Shown: positions 1 to 7,879, numbered from the stretch's first letter. The stretch is DNA of 17,952 nt from an uncultured Psychrobacillus sp. (GCA_934234185.1 CAKQHO010000068.1:1-17952); one strand, 5' to 3'. Notes: generated by a model not told the origin, from the letters alone. A program made the numbers and translations.

Positions 1-1
1 C

Positions 2-247
2 TTTAAGTGTGGCGGCAGCGGCTGTAACGTTTGTAAGAAAACAGGCTGGATTGAAATTCTGGGAGCAGGTATGGTTCATCCAAACGTGCTAGAAATGGCC
101 GGGTATGATTCGAAAAAGCTTTCTGGCTTTGCATTCGGAATGGGACCAGAGCGTATTGCAATGTTGAAATATGGAGTGGAAGATATTCGTCATTTCTATA
201 CAAATGATGTGCGTTTCTTATCGCAATTCCACCGATCAGAAGTGTAA
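2..247 (+). CDS. pheS: Phenylalanyl-tRNA synthetase alpha subunit, C-terminal part
   Basis: This is the last 81 codons of PheS, cut by the left window edge. PheS carries the class II catalytic core of the cytoplasmic alpha2-beta2 enzyme that charges tRNA-Phe. Visible are the CGGSGCNVCKKTGWIEILG stretch, the MVHPNVL segment and the class II motif-3 region FAFGMGPERIAML, followed by the usual short tail ending in RFLSQFHRSEV. The stop TAA runs straight into the AGGAGG ribosome binding site of pheT, so the two subunits are made from one transcript. Identification rests on these family-specific motifs and on pheT following immediately. The start and the promoter lie outside the window. Confidence 0.97.
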   Translation, partial: FKCGGSGCNVCKKTGWIEILGAGMVHPNVLEMAGYDSKKLSGFAFGMGPERIAMLKYGVEDIRHFYTNDVRFLSQFHRSEV

Positions 248-259
248 GGAGGAAATGAC

Positions 260-2668
260 ATGTTAGTTTCTACAAAATGGTTATCAGAATATGTAAATAC
301 ACAGGGCTTAGACCCAAAAGAGCTTGGGGAAAAGATTACTCGTTCGGGTATTGAGGTAGATGCAGTAATCGACCGCTCACAAGGAATAACAAACGTGGTA
401 GTTGGTTATGTAAAGGAATGCATAAAGCATCCAGAGGCGGATAAGTTAAACATCTGTCAGGTAGATGTAGGGGAAGAAACGACACAAATCATTTGTGGCG
501 CTCCAAACGTGGCTGCTGGTCAAAAAGTAATTGTTGCTCGTCCAGGTGCAGTATTACCTGGTGGAATAAAAATCAAGAAAGCAAAGCTACGTGGAGAAGA
601 ATCCAATGGTATGATTTGCTCTCTTCAAGAGCTTGGTATCGAAGGGCGTCTAGTGGCGAAAAAATATGCGGAAGGTATTTATGTGCTACCTGAAACAGCC
701 GTACCAGGGGAAAGTGCCCTTTCTTTATTAGGATTAGATGATATCGTACTAGAGCTTGGCTTAACACCTAACCGTTCTGATGCATTGAGCATGCTTGGAG
801 TGGCTTATGAAGTAGGTGCTATTCTCACGGAGGACATGAAATATCCAGAGGCAGCTTACACAGAAAGCACTGAAAAAGCAGAGGATGTTCTAAAGCTTCG
901 TATTGATGCAATAGAACAAAATCCGATGTATATTGCAAAGGTAGTAAAGAACGTGGAAGTGAAGGAGTCACCACTTTGGCTTCAAAATCGTTTGATGGCT
1001 GCCGGTGTACGCCCTCACAACAATGTAGTAGATATTACAAACTATGTATTAATGGAATATGGGCAACCTCTACATGCATTTGATTATGACAGAATTGCAA
1101 CAAAAGAAATTGTCGTTCGTCTTGCAAATGAAGGAGAAAAAATTACCACTCTCGATGATCAAGAGCGCACTCTAAAAGCGAATAACCTTGTCATTACAAA
1201 TGGTCAAGAGCCGATTGCGATTGCTGGTGTAATGGGTGGGGCAAATTCTGAGGTCCATGATGGAACAACTACAGTAGTAATTGAATCAGCATATTTTGCT
1301 GGCGGTTCAGTACGCCAGACTTCTAAAGATCATAATCTACGTAGTGACGCAAGTGCTCGCTTTGAAAAAGGAGTAGATCCCAATCGAGTAATAGCTGCTG
1401 TAGAACGTGCTGCTAGTTTACTTGCTGAGCTAGCAGGAGGAGAAGTTTTAGCTGGTTCTGTCGTAGTGGATGAGCTAGATAAATCTCCAGCTGAGGTAGT
1501 CATATCACCAGATTTCATTAACAGCCGTTTGGGAATGAAAATTTCACTCGAAGAAATGACTTCTATCTTAACTCGCTTAAAGTTTGATTTCGAAGCAGCT
1601 AATGGCTATTTATATATTAAAGCTCCAACTCGCAGACAGGACATCAAAATTCCAGAGGACATCGTTGAAGAAATTGCTCGTATGTATGGCTACGATGAAA
1701 TTCCGCTGACTTTGCCGGTAGAGGAATCAAAACCAGGTGGCTTAACAGCTTATCAGGCAAAGCGACGTTTAGTTCGTCAATATTTAGAAGGCGCTGGTCT
1801 ATATCAAGCAATTACTTATTCTTTAACGTCGAAAGAGGCTGCTCAACTATTTGCTTTAGAGACAGCTCCAGTAACTGAGCTCCTTATGCCAATGAGTGAA
1901 GAGCGCAGCACATTAAGACAAAGCTTAATCCCTCACTTATTAGAGGCTGTTACTTACAATACAGCTCGTCAAGCGGATACAGTAGCTCTTTATGAGGTAG
2001 GCTCTGTATTCCTTGGTGAAACTGCTTCAGGTTTACCACAAGAGCAAGAGCATCTTGCTGCAGTAATAGCTGGCAAGTGGGTAGAACACAGTTGGCAGGG
2101 AGAGAAAAAAGCTGTTGATTTCTTTGTATTAAAAGGAATTGTGGAAGGCTTATTGGAAAAGCTTGGTCTTTCAACGGAGCTTACTTTTGAAAAAGCAACA
2201 GTAGACGGCTTGCACCCAGGACGCACAGCAGCTATCAAGCTATCAGGGGAATCCGTTGGCATAATTGGACAGCTTCACCCAGCTGAGCAAAAAGCGCGAG
2301 ACTTGAAAGAAACATATGTTGTGGAGCTGAACTTAGCTAAGGTGTTAAATCTCCCAGTAGATGCATTGTACTATGTACCTGTTTCTAAATTCCCATCCAT
2401 TACTCGAGATATCGCCCTAGTAGTAGATCGTGACAAAGCAGCTGGTGAGTTGCAAGCAACCATTCAAATGTCCGGTGGTCGATTACTAAAAGGAGTTCAT
2501 TTATTCGACTTATATGAAGGTGACAAAATGGAAGCTGGCAAGAAGTCAGTTGCATTCTCTCTAACGTACTTTGATCCAGAGCGTACACTTACAGACGAAG
2601 AAGTGGTAAATGCACATAACAAAGTATTAAAAGCATTAGCAGAACAAGGCGCAGAATTACGAGGATAA
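260..2668 (+). CDS. pheT: Phenylalanyl-tRNA synthetase beta subunit
   Basis: Complete PheT of 802 residues, the usual bacterial length. It partners PheS in the tRNA-Phe charging enzyme, supplying tRNA binding and editing. Domains in order: an N-terminal EMAP/OB-type tRNA-binding domain (about residues 40-150, with NICQVDVG and ICGAPNV); the B3/B4 editing region (about 210-390, including LMEYGQPLHAFDYD and a SDASARFEKGVDP stretch); the B5 domain (about 405-480, ending near EDIVEEIARMYGYDEIP); a catalytic-like core; and a C-terminal ferredoxin-fold anticodon-binding domain (about 705-802, beginning KFPSITRDIALVVD). The ATG at 260 is chosen because AGGAGG sits 6 bases upstream at 248-253, directly after the pheS stop. 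The gene ends in a strong terminator. Nothing is unusual about it. Confidence 0.98.
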   Translation: MLVSTKWLSEYVNTQGLDPKELGEKITRSGIEVDAVIDRSQGITNVVVGYVKECIKHPEADKLNICQVDVGEETTQIICGAPNVAAGQKVIVARPGAVLPGGIKIKKAKLRGEESNGMICSLQELGIEGRLVAKKYAEGIYVLPETAVPGESALSLLGLDDIVLELGLTPNRSDALSMLGVAYEVGAILTEDMKYPEAAYTESTEKAEDVLKLRIDAIEQNPMYIAKVVKNVEVKESPLWLQNRLMAAGVRPHNNVVDITNYVLMEYGQPLHAFDYDRIATKEIVVRLANEGEKITTLDDQERTLKANNLVITNGQEPIAIAGVMGGANSEVHDGTTTVVIESAYFAGGSVRQTSKDHNLRSDASARFEKGVDPNRVIAAVERAASLLAELAGGEVLAGSVVVDELDKSPAEVVISPDFINSRLGMKISLEEMTSILTRLKFDFEAANGYLYIKAPTRRQDIKIPEDIVEEIARMYGYDEIPLTLPVEESKPGGLTAYQAKRRLVRQYLEGAGLYQAITYSLTSKEAAQLFALETAPVTELLMPMSEERSTLRQSLIPHLLEAVTYNTARQADTVALYEVGSVFLGETASGLPQEQEHLAAVIAGKWVEHSWQGEKKAVDFFVLKGIVEGLLEKLGLSTELTFEKATVDGLHPGRTAAIKLSGESVGIIGQLHPAEQKARDLKETYVVELNLAKVLNLPVDALYYVPVSKFPSITRDIALVVDRDKAAGELQATIQMSGGRLLKGVHLFDLYEGDKMEAGKKSVAFSLTYFDPERTLTDEEVVNAHNKVLKALAEQGAELRG

Positions 2669-2676
2669 ATCTATAT

Positions 2677-2717
2677 GGACTGCACTCACTCCTAGAGAGT
2701 GGGTGCAGTCCTTTTTT
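2677..2717 (+). terminator. Rho-independent terminator of pheST
   Basis: A 15-bp stem pairs 2677-2691 with 2697-2711, with one G-U pair and the loop CTAGA, and is followed by a run of six T. It starts 9 bases after the pheT stop and closes the pheST transcript. Confidence 0.95.
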
Positions 2718-3069
2718 GTAGATAAGAAAGTCCTAAATCGTGGGGCTATGACTCTTCCCCCCTTTGCTTGGCATGGTAGAAAAGGGACTTGCGTAAAATA
2801 GTTGTAGGTGAGAATTAATCAAAGCTACCTTAGAGTAAAAGTAACCCTGCTAGGCCGACATTAATAATATTTTATACAATATACTTCCATAAAAGCTGAT
2901 TTACATATAGATTATTGACTTCCTATTTTAGGAGACTACATCCAAAGACTTTGCATATTAATTGTTTACTTTTCCTAAAAATGGGTACTTAAATGATAGC
3001 AAAATTTTATTAAATACATAATTTTATTGCTATGGGAGAAACAATTCACGATGGAAAGGTAGGAGTTTG
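2718..3069. other. 352-base gap between pheT terminator and symporter gene
   Basis: I see no convincing gene here; all frames are broken by stops. The left part has a G4...C6 pairing (about 2741-2762). The right part is very AT-rich, with a direct repeat of AATTTTATT and inverted arms TAGCAA (2997-3002) and TTGCTA (3027-3032) about 40 bases before the symporter start, which could be an operator. TTGACT at about 2924 and TTTACT at about 2966 could be -35 elements, but neither has a good -10 at proper spacing. The promoter of the symporter is therefore unassigned. Confidence 0.5.
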
Positions 3070-4488
3070 ATGGGCGTAGGATTTTGGACATGGACAATAA
3101 CAATAGTATTATCCCTTATTTTTATAGGTATGTCCTTTGTTTTTAAGAAAAAAGCGGATGAAAGCTTTGCACATTATGCAATAGCAGGCGGTACGTTGCC
3201 TTTCTTTTTATTATTATTTACTGACATTGCCACTATTATGGGAGTCGGTAACTTTGTAGGACATTCTTCTAAGGGATATGAAATTGGTATTGCAAACATC
3301 CCTTTTGTCATCGGAGAGCAAGGAGGCAAAATATTATTTGCCTTAGTTTTTGCAGGTTTTGCAGCAAAGTTTACATATAAGACAATTGCAGAAATGATGG
3401 ATGATTTAATTGTTCGTGATCGAATTTTCCGTAGCATGGTAGCCGTTTTGGTCTCTGCAATTATGATTGCTTGGGTAAGCGGTCAGGCGATGGGCATGGG
3501 AGCTCTTTTTTCCACATTTACTGGTGTAGACCCAATTCCAATGATTCTATTATTCTCTGCTGTTTTTATTATTTATACGGCTGTCGGTGGGATGTATTCT
3601 GTGGTGTGGACAGATTTAGTGCAAGGAGGAATATTAATTGGTTTGGCGGTATGGTTTTATTTTCAAGTATTTAAGAAAATAGATTTTAGCTATACCAACC
3701 TAAAAAGTGGCCTAGAGGAAGTTGGAGCCATTGAACTAGCGCAAATGAATCTCTCCATTATGGAAATCATTTCATTAGTAGTCACCGGAACTCTAGGAAT
3801 TTTAGTTGCACAGGTATATTGGCAAAGGTGTTTTGCTTCTAAGAATGTAAAATCAGCTTCTCGTGCGATGCTGATTAGTGGAATCGTTGCAATTATATTC
3901 ACTATTTTCGCGACTATCAGTGGTATTGTAGTTAAAATTAATAATCCAAATCTTGATCCTAACAATGCTATTTCTTGGTTTATTCTTGAACAAATGACTG
4001 AAATGGCTGCTCTTGGATTCTTTACAATGATATTCCTAGCAGCTATCTCGAGTGCATCCTCTCTTCTGCATTCAGCAGCCGTAGTTATCATCAATGACCT
4101 CGTTATTCCAAATATGAAACCCAAAAAAGATTCCTTCTATCTAAAGATTACTAGATGGTGTGTTGTAGGTTTTGGGGCTTTAACAATAATTACTGCAATT
4201 TGGGCAGACTCTATTATTGATTTATTCTCGCAGGCGTATACAATGGCTGGCGGAGGGGTTGTACCTGTTTTGATCTTAGGGCTTCTTTGGAAGAGAGATA
4301 GGAAAAAAGAATTTACTATGGGCTCAAGTAACAGTAAGGTTTCCGTTTGGGGAGCTAGATTAGGAATTGTTACAGGATCTGTAGCTTCTTTAACTCTCGG
4401 CGTACTTTGGGGACTTTTAATTGCTATAGTATTGACGATGATAGTTTCAAAAATTTTACCTACCAATAATCAAAAAGTTTCGCTTTAA
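3070..4488 (+). CDS. Sodium:solute symporter (SSS family)
   Basis: A 472-residue integral membrane protein that should bring a small solute into the cell with sodium. It is dominated by hydrophobic helices, roughly 13. The SSS family signature appears as YTAVGGMYSVVWTDLVQGG (about residues 165-185), and AAISSASSLLHSAA (about 325-340) matches the conserved serine-rich region that helps form the sodium site. Length and charge pattern fit PutP/PanF-like members. The substrate cannot be read from sequence and no neighbouring gene suggests one. ATG 3070 is preferred to a TTG one codon upstream because AGGAG at 3061-3065 leaves only one base before the TTG. It is transcribed alone: a 350-base gap precedes it and a weak terminator follows. 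Confidence 0.88.
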   Translation: MGVGFWTWTITIVLSLIFIGMSFVFKKKADESFAHYAIAGGTLPFFLLLFTDIATIMGVGNFVGHSSKGYEIGIANIPFVIGEQGGKILFALVFAGFAAKFTYKTIAEMMDDLIVRDRIFRSMVAVLVSAIMIAWVSGQAMGMGALFSTFTGVDPIPMILLFSAVFIIYTAVGGMYSVVWTDLVQGGILIGLAVWFYFQVFKKIDFSYTNLKSGLEEVGAIELAQMNLSIMEIISLVVTGTLGILVAQVYWQRCFASKNVKSASRAMLISGIVAIIFTIFATISGIVVKINNPNLDPNNAISWFILEQMTEMAALGFFTMIFLAAISSASSLLHSAAVVIINDLVIPNMKPKKDSFYLKITRWCVVGFGALTIITAIWADSIIDLFSQAYTMAGGGVVPVLILGLLWKRDRKKEFTMGSSNSKVSVWGARLGIVTGSVASLTLGVLWGLLIAIVLTMIVSKILPTNNQKVSL

Positions 4489-4498
4489 AATGAAAATT

Positions 4499-4543
4499 AG
4501 CCAAGACGAAAGCACACTGCTTAGTTTTGGCTGTTTTGTATTT
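4499..4543 (+). terminator. Probable terminator after the symporter gene
   Basis: Outer arms AGCCAA (4499-4504) and TTGGCT (4527-4532) enclose an inner hairpin AAGCA/TGCTT (4510-4514 and 4518-4522), followed by GTTTTGTATTTT. The stem is interrupted and the T tract imperfect, so it is weaker than the other terminators here. Confidence 0.5.
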
Positions 4544-4561
4544 TAGTATCAATTCGTCTGT

Positions 4562-4590
4562 TTGGCATAAAGGAATACTTGCTATAAAAT
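4562..4590 (+). promoter_or_regulatory. SigA-type promoter of the FhuF-like gene
   Basis: TTGGCA (4562-4567), a 17-base spacer and TAAAAT (4585-4590) lie about 30 bases upstream of the ATG at 4623. Each hexamer differs from consensus at one position. I see no clear Fur-box palindrome over it, although an iron-regulated gene might be expected to have one. Confidence 0.55.
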
Positions 4591-4622
4591 AAAAGAACAC
4601 ACAAATATGGATAGGTGATATT

Positions 4623-5360
4623 ATGCCAGCTTTAACTTTTGAACAAGAAATTATATTGAATGAACATCGTATATATACTTCAAAACCGCTTCGGACTCTT
4701 TTTACTCTAGAAAGACTGAGTAAGGAATTTTTCCAGGATGATTTTGCAAAATTAATGCAGGGAATTACAGATGCAGTCAACCCGGTTGCAGCAGTGTCCC
4801 ATTTTGCCAAACGATATGGAATGTTTTTTGCGACCCAGTTTTATATACTAGCAGCGTACGACATGATTTGGGATGGAAAACACACAGATTTTCATTTCGA
4901 CGTGACGAAGGAATTTGGAACGTACACGGTAGCAATGTTTATTAACCCAAATGACTTTCGATATGTGAAGGAATCGGAAAGAGAAGAAGTAATAGAAACG
5001 ATTTTGTTTCGACAAGGTCATGAAATAGTGCAATATTTGAGACAAACGACCAGTATTTCTCCTCTTATTATATGGGAAAGCTTCTTTGTTCATATGGTAA
5101 ATCAATATGATAAGCTGCTAAAGGATCCTAGAACTGCTACACAGGCAATGGACGATATTGAAATACTAGAGGATGAAAAGGTGTGGAGACGTTTTGCAAC
5201 TAAGTCTCTCTTTTATCAATACACACAGGGAAGAAACCCAGCTAATTTGGTTAATCAGCCTATTCGTAAAAGCTGTTGTCGATCTATGGATATTCCTGGT
5301 CAGGCGGCATGTGGCTATTGCCCGTTAAATAACAATGATTCAGCTGAAACGACCTTTTAA
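4623..5360 (+). CDS. FhuF-like 2Fe-2S ferric-siderophore reductase
   Basis: A 245-residue cytoplasmic protein whose C-terminus carries the cysteine pattern CC-x10-C-x2-C (Cys218, Cys219, Cys230, Cys233). This is the unusual 2Fe-2S ligand arrangement of E. coli FhuF and related Gram-positive ferric-siderophore reductases such as FchR. Proteins of this family reduce Fe(III) bound by imported siderophores so that iron is released in the cytosol. The N-terminal two thirds is a helical domain with no motif I can name beyond general resemblance. The start ATG is preceded by AGGTGA about 5 bases upstream. No siderophore uptake or biosynthesis gene is adjacent, so its partner transporter must be elsewhere. 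The exact ligand (hydroxamate, citrate or other) is unknown. Confidence 0.8.
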   Translation: MPALTFEQEIILNEHRIYTSKPLRTLFTLERLSKEFFQDDFAKLMQGITDAVNPVAAVSHFAKRYGMFFATQFYILAAYDMIWDGKHTDFHFDVTKEFGTYTVAMFINPNDFRYVKESEREEVIETILFRQGHEIVQYLRQTTSISPLIIWESFFVHMVNQYDKLLKDPRTATQAMDDIEILEDEKVWRRFATKSLFYQYTQGRNPANLVNQPIRKSCCRSMDIPGQAACGYCPLNNNDSAETTF

Positions 5361-5375
5361 TCGTTAACTAGTTAA

Positions 5376-5465
5376 GATGCAGTATTTATTGCTGATCAGG
5401 ATGTTTACGGAATGATTTTTTCGCACGCAGAACATGTAATGGAAACTATGTTAAAATTATCTTAA
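5376..5465 (+). pseudogene. Possible remnant of a lost gene (29 codons, no start)
   Basis: In the gap after the FhuF-like gene, one frame stays open from a TAA at 5373-5375 to the stop at 5463-5465 and reads like real protein (it includes DVYGMIFSHAEHVMETMLKL). It has no good start codon or ribosome binding site near its beginning. It could be the C-terminal scrap of a deleted gene or simply chance. I do not recognise the family. Confidence 0.25.
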
Positions 5466-5492
5466 ATAAAGTACGAAGGAAAGGGAGATATG

Positions 5493-5807
5493 ATGAGCTT
5501 AGCTTTAGAAATTTTCCGTATATTGCTTCCCATTATAATAGTGGGGGCGATTGTCGTATTTATTGTTCTAAGAATGGTTAAGAAAGGTAAGAACGGCACC
5601 CTGGGGAAAAAAGATTCAGAAGGCGCACAAATTTTATTGGATAGTTTAATACCATTAGGAATGATTAGTGGTTGTGCCGTTGCTGTACTGGTCAGTATGT
5701 TTTTTCCGGTTTCCTTTCTAACGGCCGTTAGTTTCGGACCTGGGATAGGTATGTTATTTGGATATATTGCTTATGAAATTTATAGTAAAAGAGAAGAAAG
5801 TTATTAA
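5493..5807 (+). CDS. Small membrane protein of unknown function
   Basis: A protein of 104-105 residues with one N-terminal membrane helix (about residues 7-27), a basic and polar loop (KKGKNGTLGKKD, about 31-42), and two further hydrophobic stretches (about 50-70 and 75-95), ending in a charged cytoplasmic-type tail. I do not recognise the family. Two consecutive ATG codons (5490 and 5493) are possible starts; GGGAG at 5483-5487 gives 5 bases to the second and only 2 to the first, so the second is preferred, though an AAGGA at 5476-5480 could serve the first. A weak extended -10 (TGTTAAAAT, about 5449) could drive it. A perfect terminator follows, so it is a single-gene unit. Confidence 0.72.
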   Translation: MSLALEIFRILLPIIIVGAIVVFIVLRMVKKGKNGTLGKKDSEGAQILLDSLIPLGMISGCAVAVLVSMFFPVSFLTAVSFGPGIGMLFGYIAYEIYSKREESY

Positions 5808-5833
5808 ATCTCTTCTGATAAACTGAAGTATTT

Positions 5834-5880
5834 CTAACCCCATTCTAACTTTTAGAATGGGGTTAGTGTTTGTTTCTCTT
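5834..5880 (+). terminator. Strong terminator after the small membrane gene
   Basis: A perfect 15-bp stem pairs 5834-5848 with 5852-5866 around a 3-base loop and is followed by the T-rich stretch TGTTTGTTTCTCTTT. Confidence 0.88.
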
Positions 5881-5973
5881 TAAGCTGTTCGATTGTTTGT
5901 ATTGAATCTTACTGGCCACAACGGTCACCTATGTGGAAAGTAAACAAGCTCAATATTTCGAAAAGTAAATGTT

Positions 5974-5982
5974 TGATATAAT
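5974..5982 (+). promoter_or_regulatory. Extended -10 promoter for the Nudix/activator unit
   Basis: TGATATAAT is a perfect TATAAT with the extended TG, 22 bases upstream of the ATG at 6004. No good -35 lies at 16-18 bases upstream, which is typical of extended -10 promoters. It would drive both the Nudix gene and the sigma-54 activator gene. Confidence 0.6.
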
Positions 5983-6003
5983 GAAATAAAGGGGTGAAGG
6001 GAA

Positions 6004-6414
6004 ATGGAAAGAGTAGATGTTGTATATGCACTCATTACAGACGAAAAGCAAGAGAATATATTAATGGTACATAATATAGGGTCAAACTGGACTTTACCAG
6101 GTGGAACTGTAGAGCCAGGAGAAACCTTAGAAGAAGCAGTTATACGAGAAGTCCAAGAGGAGACTGGCTTAACGGCTAAAGTGGAGGGCGTAGTGTCTTT
6201 AAATGAAGCCTTTTTTGTACATAAAGATAGTCAGGTTTTATTCGTGACATTTAAAATGACTGTGGAAAACACAGAATTTTCTATTCAGCTTCCGGAGGAA
6301 ATATCGGAAATTAAATGGGTGAATTTTAAGGATGCAAATAACTTGATGCCGTATCATCCAGGTGGTGTAGAATCACTTTTAAGGGCGAAAGTTCCGTATC
6401 TGTTTCAAGGATAA
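6004..6414 (+). CDS. Nudix hydrolase
   Basis: A 136-residue single-domain Nudix protein. The 23-residue Nudix box G-x5-E-x7-REU-x-EE-x-GU is intact at residues 34-56, with R48, E49, E52 and E53 as the metal-binding core, so it should hydrolyse a nucleoside diphosphate linked to another group (X). The substrate cannot be inferred. The start ATG is preceded by GGGGTGAAGGG. The next gene, the sigma-54 activator, begins 18 bases after its stop with no terminator between, so the two are probably cotranscribed. Whether the enzyme serves the sigma-54 circuit, for instance by acting on an inducer-related nucleotide, or is a chance passenger is open. Confidence 0.88.
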   Translation: MERVDVVYALITDEKQENILMVHNIGSNWTLPGGTVEPGETLEEAVIREVQEETGLTAKVEGVVSLNEAFFVHKDSQVLFVTFKMTVENTEFSIQLPEEISEIKWVNFKDANNLMPYHPGGVESLLRAKVPYLFQG

Positions 6415-6432
6415 AATTTGGGGGATTGTTGT

Positions 6433-7767
6433 ATGGAAACTTATTCAACAAAATGGTGGGAAAAAGTTCTGTTAGCAATTAACGATGGAATATTAGTAAT
6501 TGATACTGACGAAAAAGTTATGTTTATCAATCCAGAGTATTCCAGAATTACCGGGGTGAGTAATGATATAGTTGGAAGTTATCTATCTGAATATAGACCG
6601 GGTGCTCAATTACCTAAAACATTAAAAGATGGAAAGACAAGAGCGGGTGTGTATAGAGAAATTAATGGACATGCCTATATTGTGGATATGGCTCCTATTT
6701 TGGTAGAAGGTAAGATTATTGGAGCTGTTTCTGTTTGTAAAGGGCTGAATGAAGTAAAGGATTTAACGGTAGAGTTAAATAAAAAAGAAAAACAAGTGGT
6801 TGAATTACAGGGGAAAATTTCTAGATTGTCTAGTGTAAAATATGATTTCGAACAAATTATTACTCAAAATGTAGAGATGATTGAGAACAAAGAAATTGCT
6901 CATAAGATTGCTCGTTCCAACCTACCAGTCCTTCTCACAGGAGAAAGTGGTACTGGTAAAGAGCTTTTCGCTCAATCAATCCATGGTGCTAGTAACAGAG
7001 AAGGTAAACCTTTTATAGCTGTTAACTGTGCCACAATACCTGATAATTTAATAGAAAGTGAGTTATTTGGATATGTTGAGGGTGCTTTTACGAGTGCTAA
7101 AAAAGGAGGTAAACCAGGTCTTTTTGAAACGGCAAATGAAGGTACCTTATTTTTAGATGAAATTGGCGACTTATCTTATCAGGTACAAGCAAAGCTTCTA
7201 AGAGTTCTTCAGGAAGGTGTTATAAGAAGAGTTGGTGATACGAAAGAGATAAAAGTGGACGTTAGAATTATAGCGGCTACACATCAAGATTTAAAACTAA
7301 TGACTACTAAAAATAAATTTAGAGATGACTTATATTATCGTTTAAATGTTGCTCATCTAAATATACTTCCATTACGTAATAGAAAAGAGGATATTCCTCT
7401 CTTAATTAAACGATTTTTACCGAATGATTTAACGGTCCACGTGGAAGTTACACAGTATATGCAAAACTATCACTGGCCTGGTAATATTCGAGAGTTAAAA
7501 AATATGTTAAGCTATGCTTCCTGTTTAGCGGACGATAAAGTGATTAAAATGGAACATTTACCTGAAGTGATGAAAAATCAACTGTCTAATTTTTCTCTTG
7601 AAAAAGGAACGCTAAAATTAGTTACAGAAAAAGCAGAGAAAAAATATATTAAGCAGATGCTTGTTCTACATGAAAAAAACAGGAATGGAAGGCAAAAAGT
7701 AGCTGATACGCTCGGTATTTCTTTAGCAAGCTTATATAATAAAATGAAAAAGTACCAAATAGAATAG
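6433..7767 (+). CDS. Sigma-54 dependent activator (PAS-AAA+-Fis HTH)
   Basis: A 444-residue bacterial enhancer-binding protein. Order: an N-terminal PAS domain (about residues 5-110) that presumably senses a ligand; a charged coiled linker (about 110-140); an AAA+ ATPase domain with Walker A GESGTGKE (170-177), the sigma-54 contact loop GAFTSA (217-222; the consensus is GAFTGA), Walker B GTLFLDEIGD (237-246) and the WPGNIREL motif; and a C-terminal Fis-type helix-turn-helix (about 417-444, GRQKVADTLGISLASLYNKM). There is no phosphoacceptor receiver domain, so control is by ligand rather than by a kinase. ATG 6433 is chosen over an upstream TTG (6418) because the G-rich GGGGGA (6420-6425) precedes it by 7 bases. 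It probably activates the adjacent transporter/AtuA operon. Confidence 0.92.
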   Translation: METYSTKWWEKVLLAINDGILVIDTDEKVMFINPEYSRITGVSNDIVGSYLSEYRPGAQLPKTLKDGKTRAGVYREINGHAYIVDMAPILVEGKIIGAVSVCKGLNEVKDLTVELNKKEKQVVELQGKISRLSSVKYDFEQIITQNVEMIENKEIAHKIARSNLPVLLTGESGTGKELFAQSIHGASNREGKPFIAVNCATIPDNLIESELFGYVEGAFTSAKKGGKPGLFETANEGTLFLDEIGDLSYQVQAKLLRVLQEGVIRRVGDTKEIKVDVRIIAATHQDLKLMTTKNKFRDDLYYRLNVAHLNILPLRNRKEDIPLLIKRFLPNDLTVHVEVTQYMQNYHWPGNIRELKNMLSYASCLADDKVIKMEHLPEVMKNQLSNFSLEKGTLKLVTEKAEKKYIKQMLVLHEKNRNGRQKVADTLGISLASLYNKMKKYQIE

Positions 7768-7772
7768 ATACG

Positions 7773-7788
7773 TTCTAATTTTTTAGAA
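7773..7788. promoter_or_regulatory. Candidate upstream activator site 1
   Basis: The palindrome TTCTA-attttt-TAGAA is followed by T. It starts 5 bases after the activator stop codon and shares its exact arm sequence and 6-base spacing with the sites at 7802 and 7880. Confidence 0.6.
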
Positions 7789-7801
7789 TATCTATTTTTC
7801 A

Positions 7802-7818
7802 TTCTATAATTTTAGAAT
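7802..7818. promoter_or_regulatory. Candidate upstream activator site 2
   Basis: The palindrome TTCTA-taattt-TAGAA followed by T, centred 29 bases downstream of site 1. It lies between the activator stop codon and its terminator. Confidence 0.6.
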
Positions 7819-7825
7819 ACAGGTG

Positions 7826-7864
7826 AAAGAGCACTTTCTATTAGGAAGGCGCTCTTTTTATTTT
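7826..7864 (+). terminator. Terminator of the activator gene
   Basis: AAAGAGC (7826-7832) pairs with GCTCTTT (7851-7857). An inner stem CTTTC/GGAAG closes the loop TATTA, and TTATTTT follows. It separates the activator transcript from the sigma-54 promoter downstream. Confidence 0.78.
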
Positions 7865-7879
7865 AGTTACAAATAATTG

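Noticed and set aside
3067..3069. TTG as the symporter start
   Set aside because: Only one base from AGGAG; the following ATG is the better start.
3690..4124. 144-codon minus-strand open frame opposite the symporter
   Set aside because: Shadow of the conserved SSS coding sequence; no family resemblance and no translation signals.
4562..4582. TTGGCA ... TTGC upstream of the FhuF-like gene as a sigma-54 promoter
   Set aside because: GG and GC are 15 bases apart instead of 10, and the same stretch fits a sigma-A promoter with a 17-base spacer.
5364..5375. Perfect 12-base palindrome TTAACTAGTTAA after the FhuF-like gene
   Set aside because: Short and AT-rich with no T tail and no second copy seen; likely chance, though a regulator site cannot be excluded.
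5843..5857. Fourth copy of the TTCTA/TAGAA palindrome
   Set aside because: The spacing is 5 rather than 6 and it is the top of a perfect terminator stem, which explains it. It also lies on the far side of the activator gene.
6418..6420. TTG as the activator start
   Set aside because: It overlaps the G-rich ribosome binding site that serves ATG 6433, and the added residues GDCC are not part of a PAS domain.
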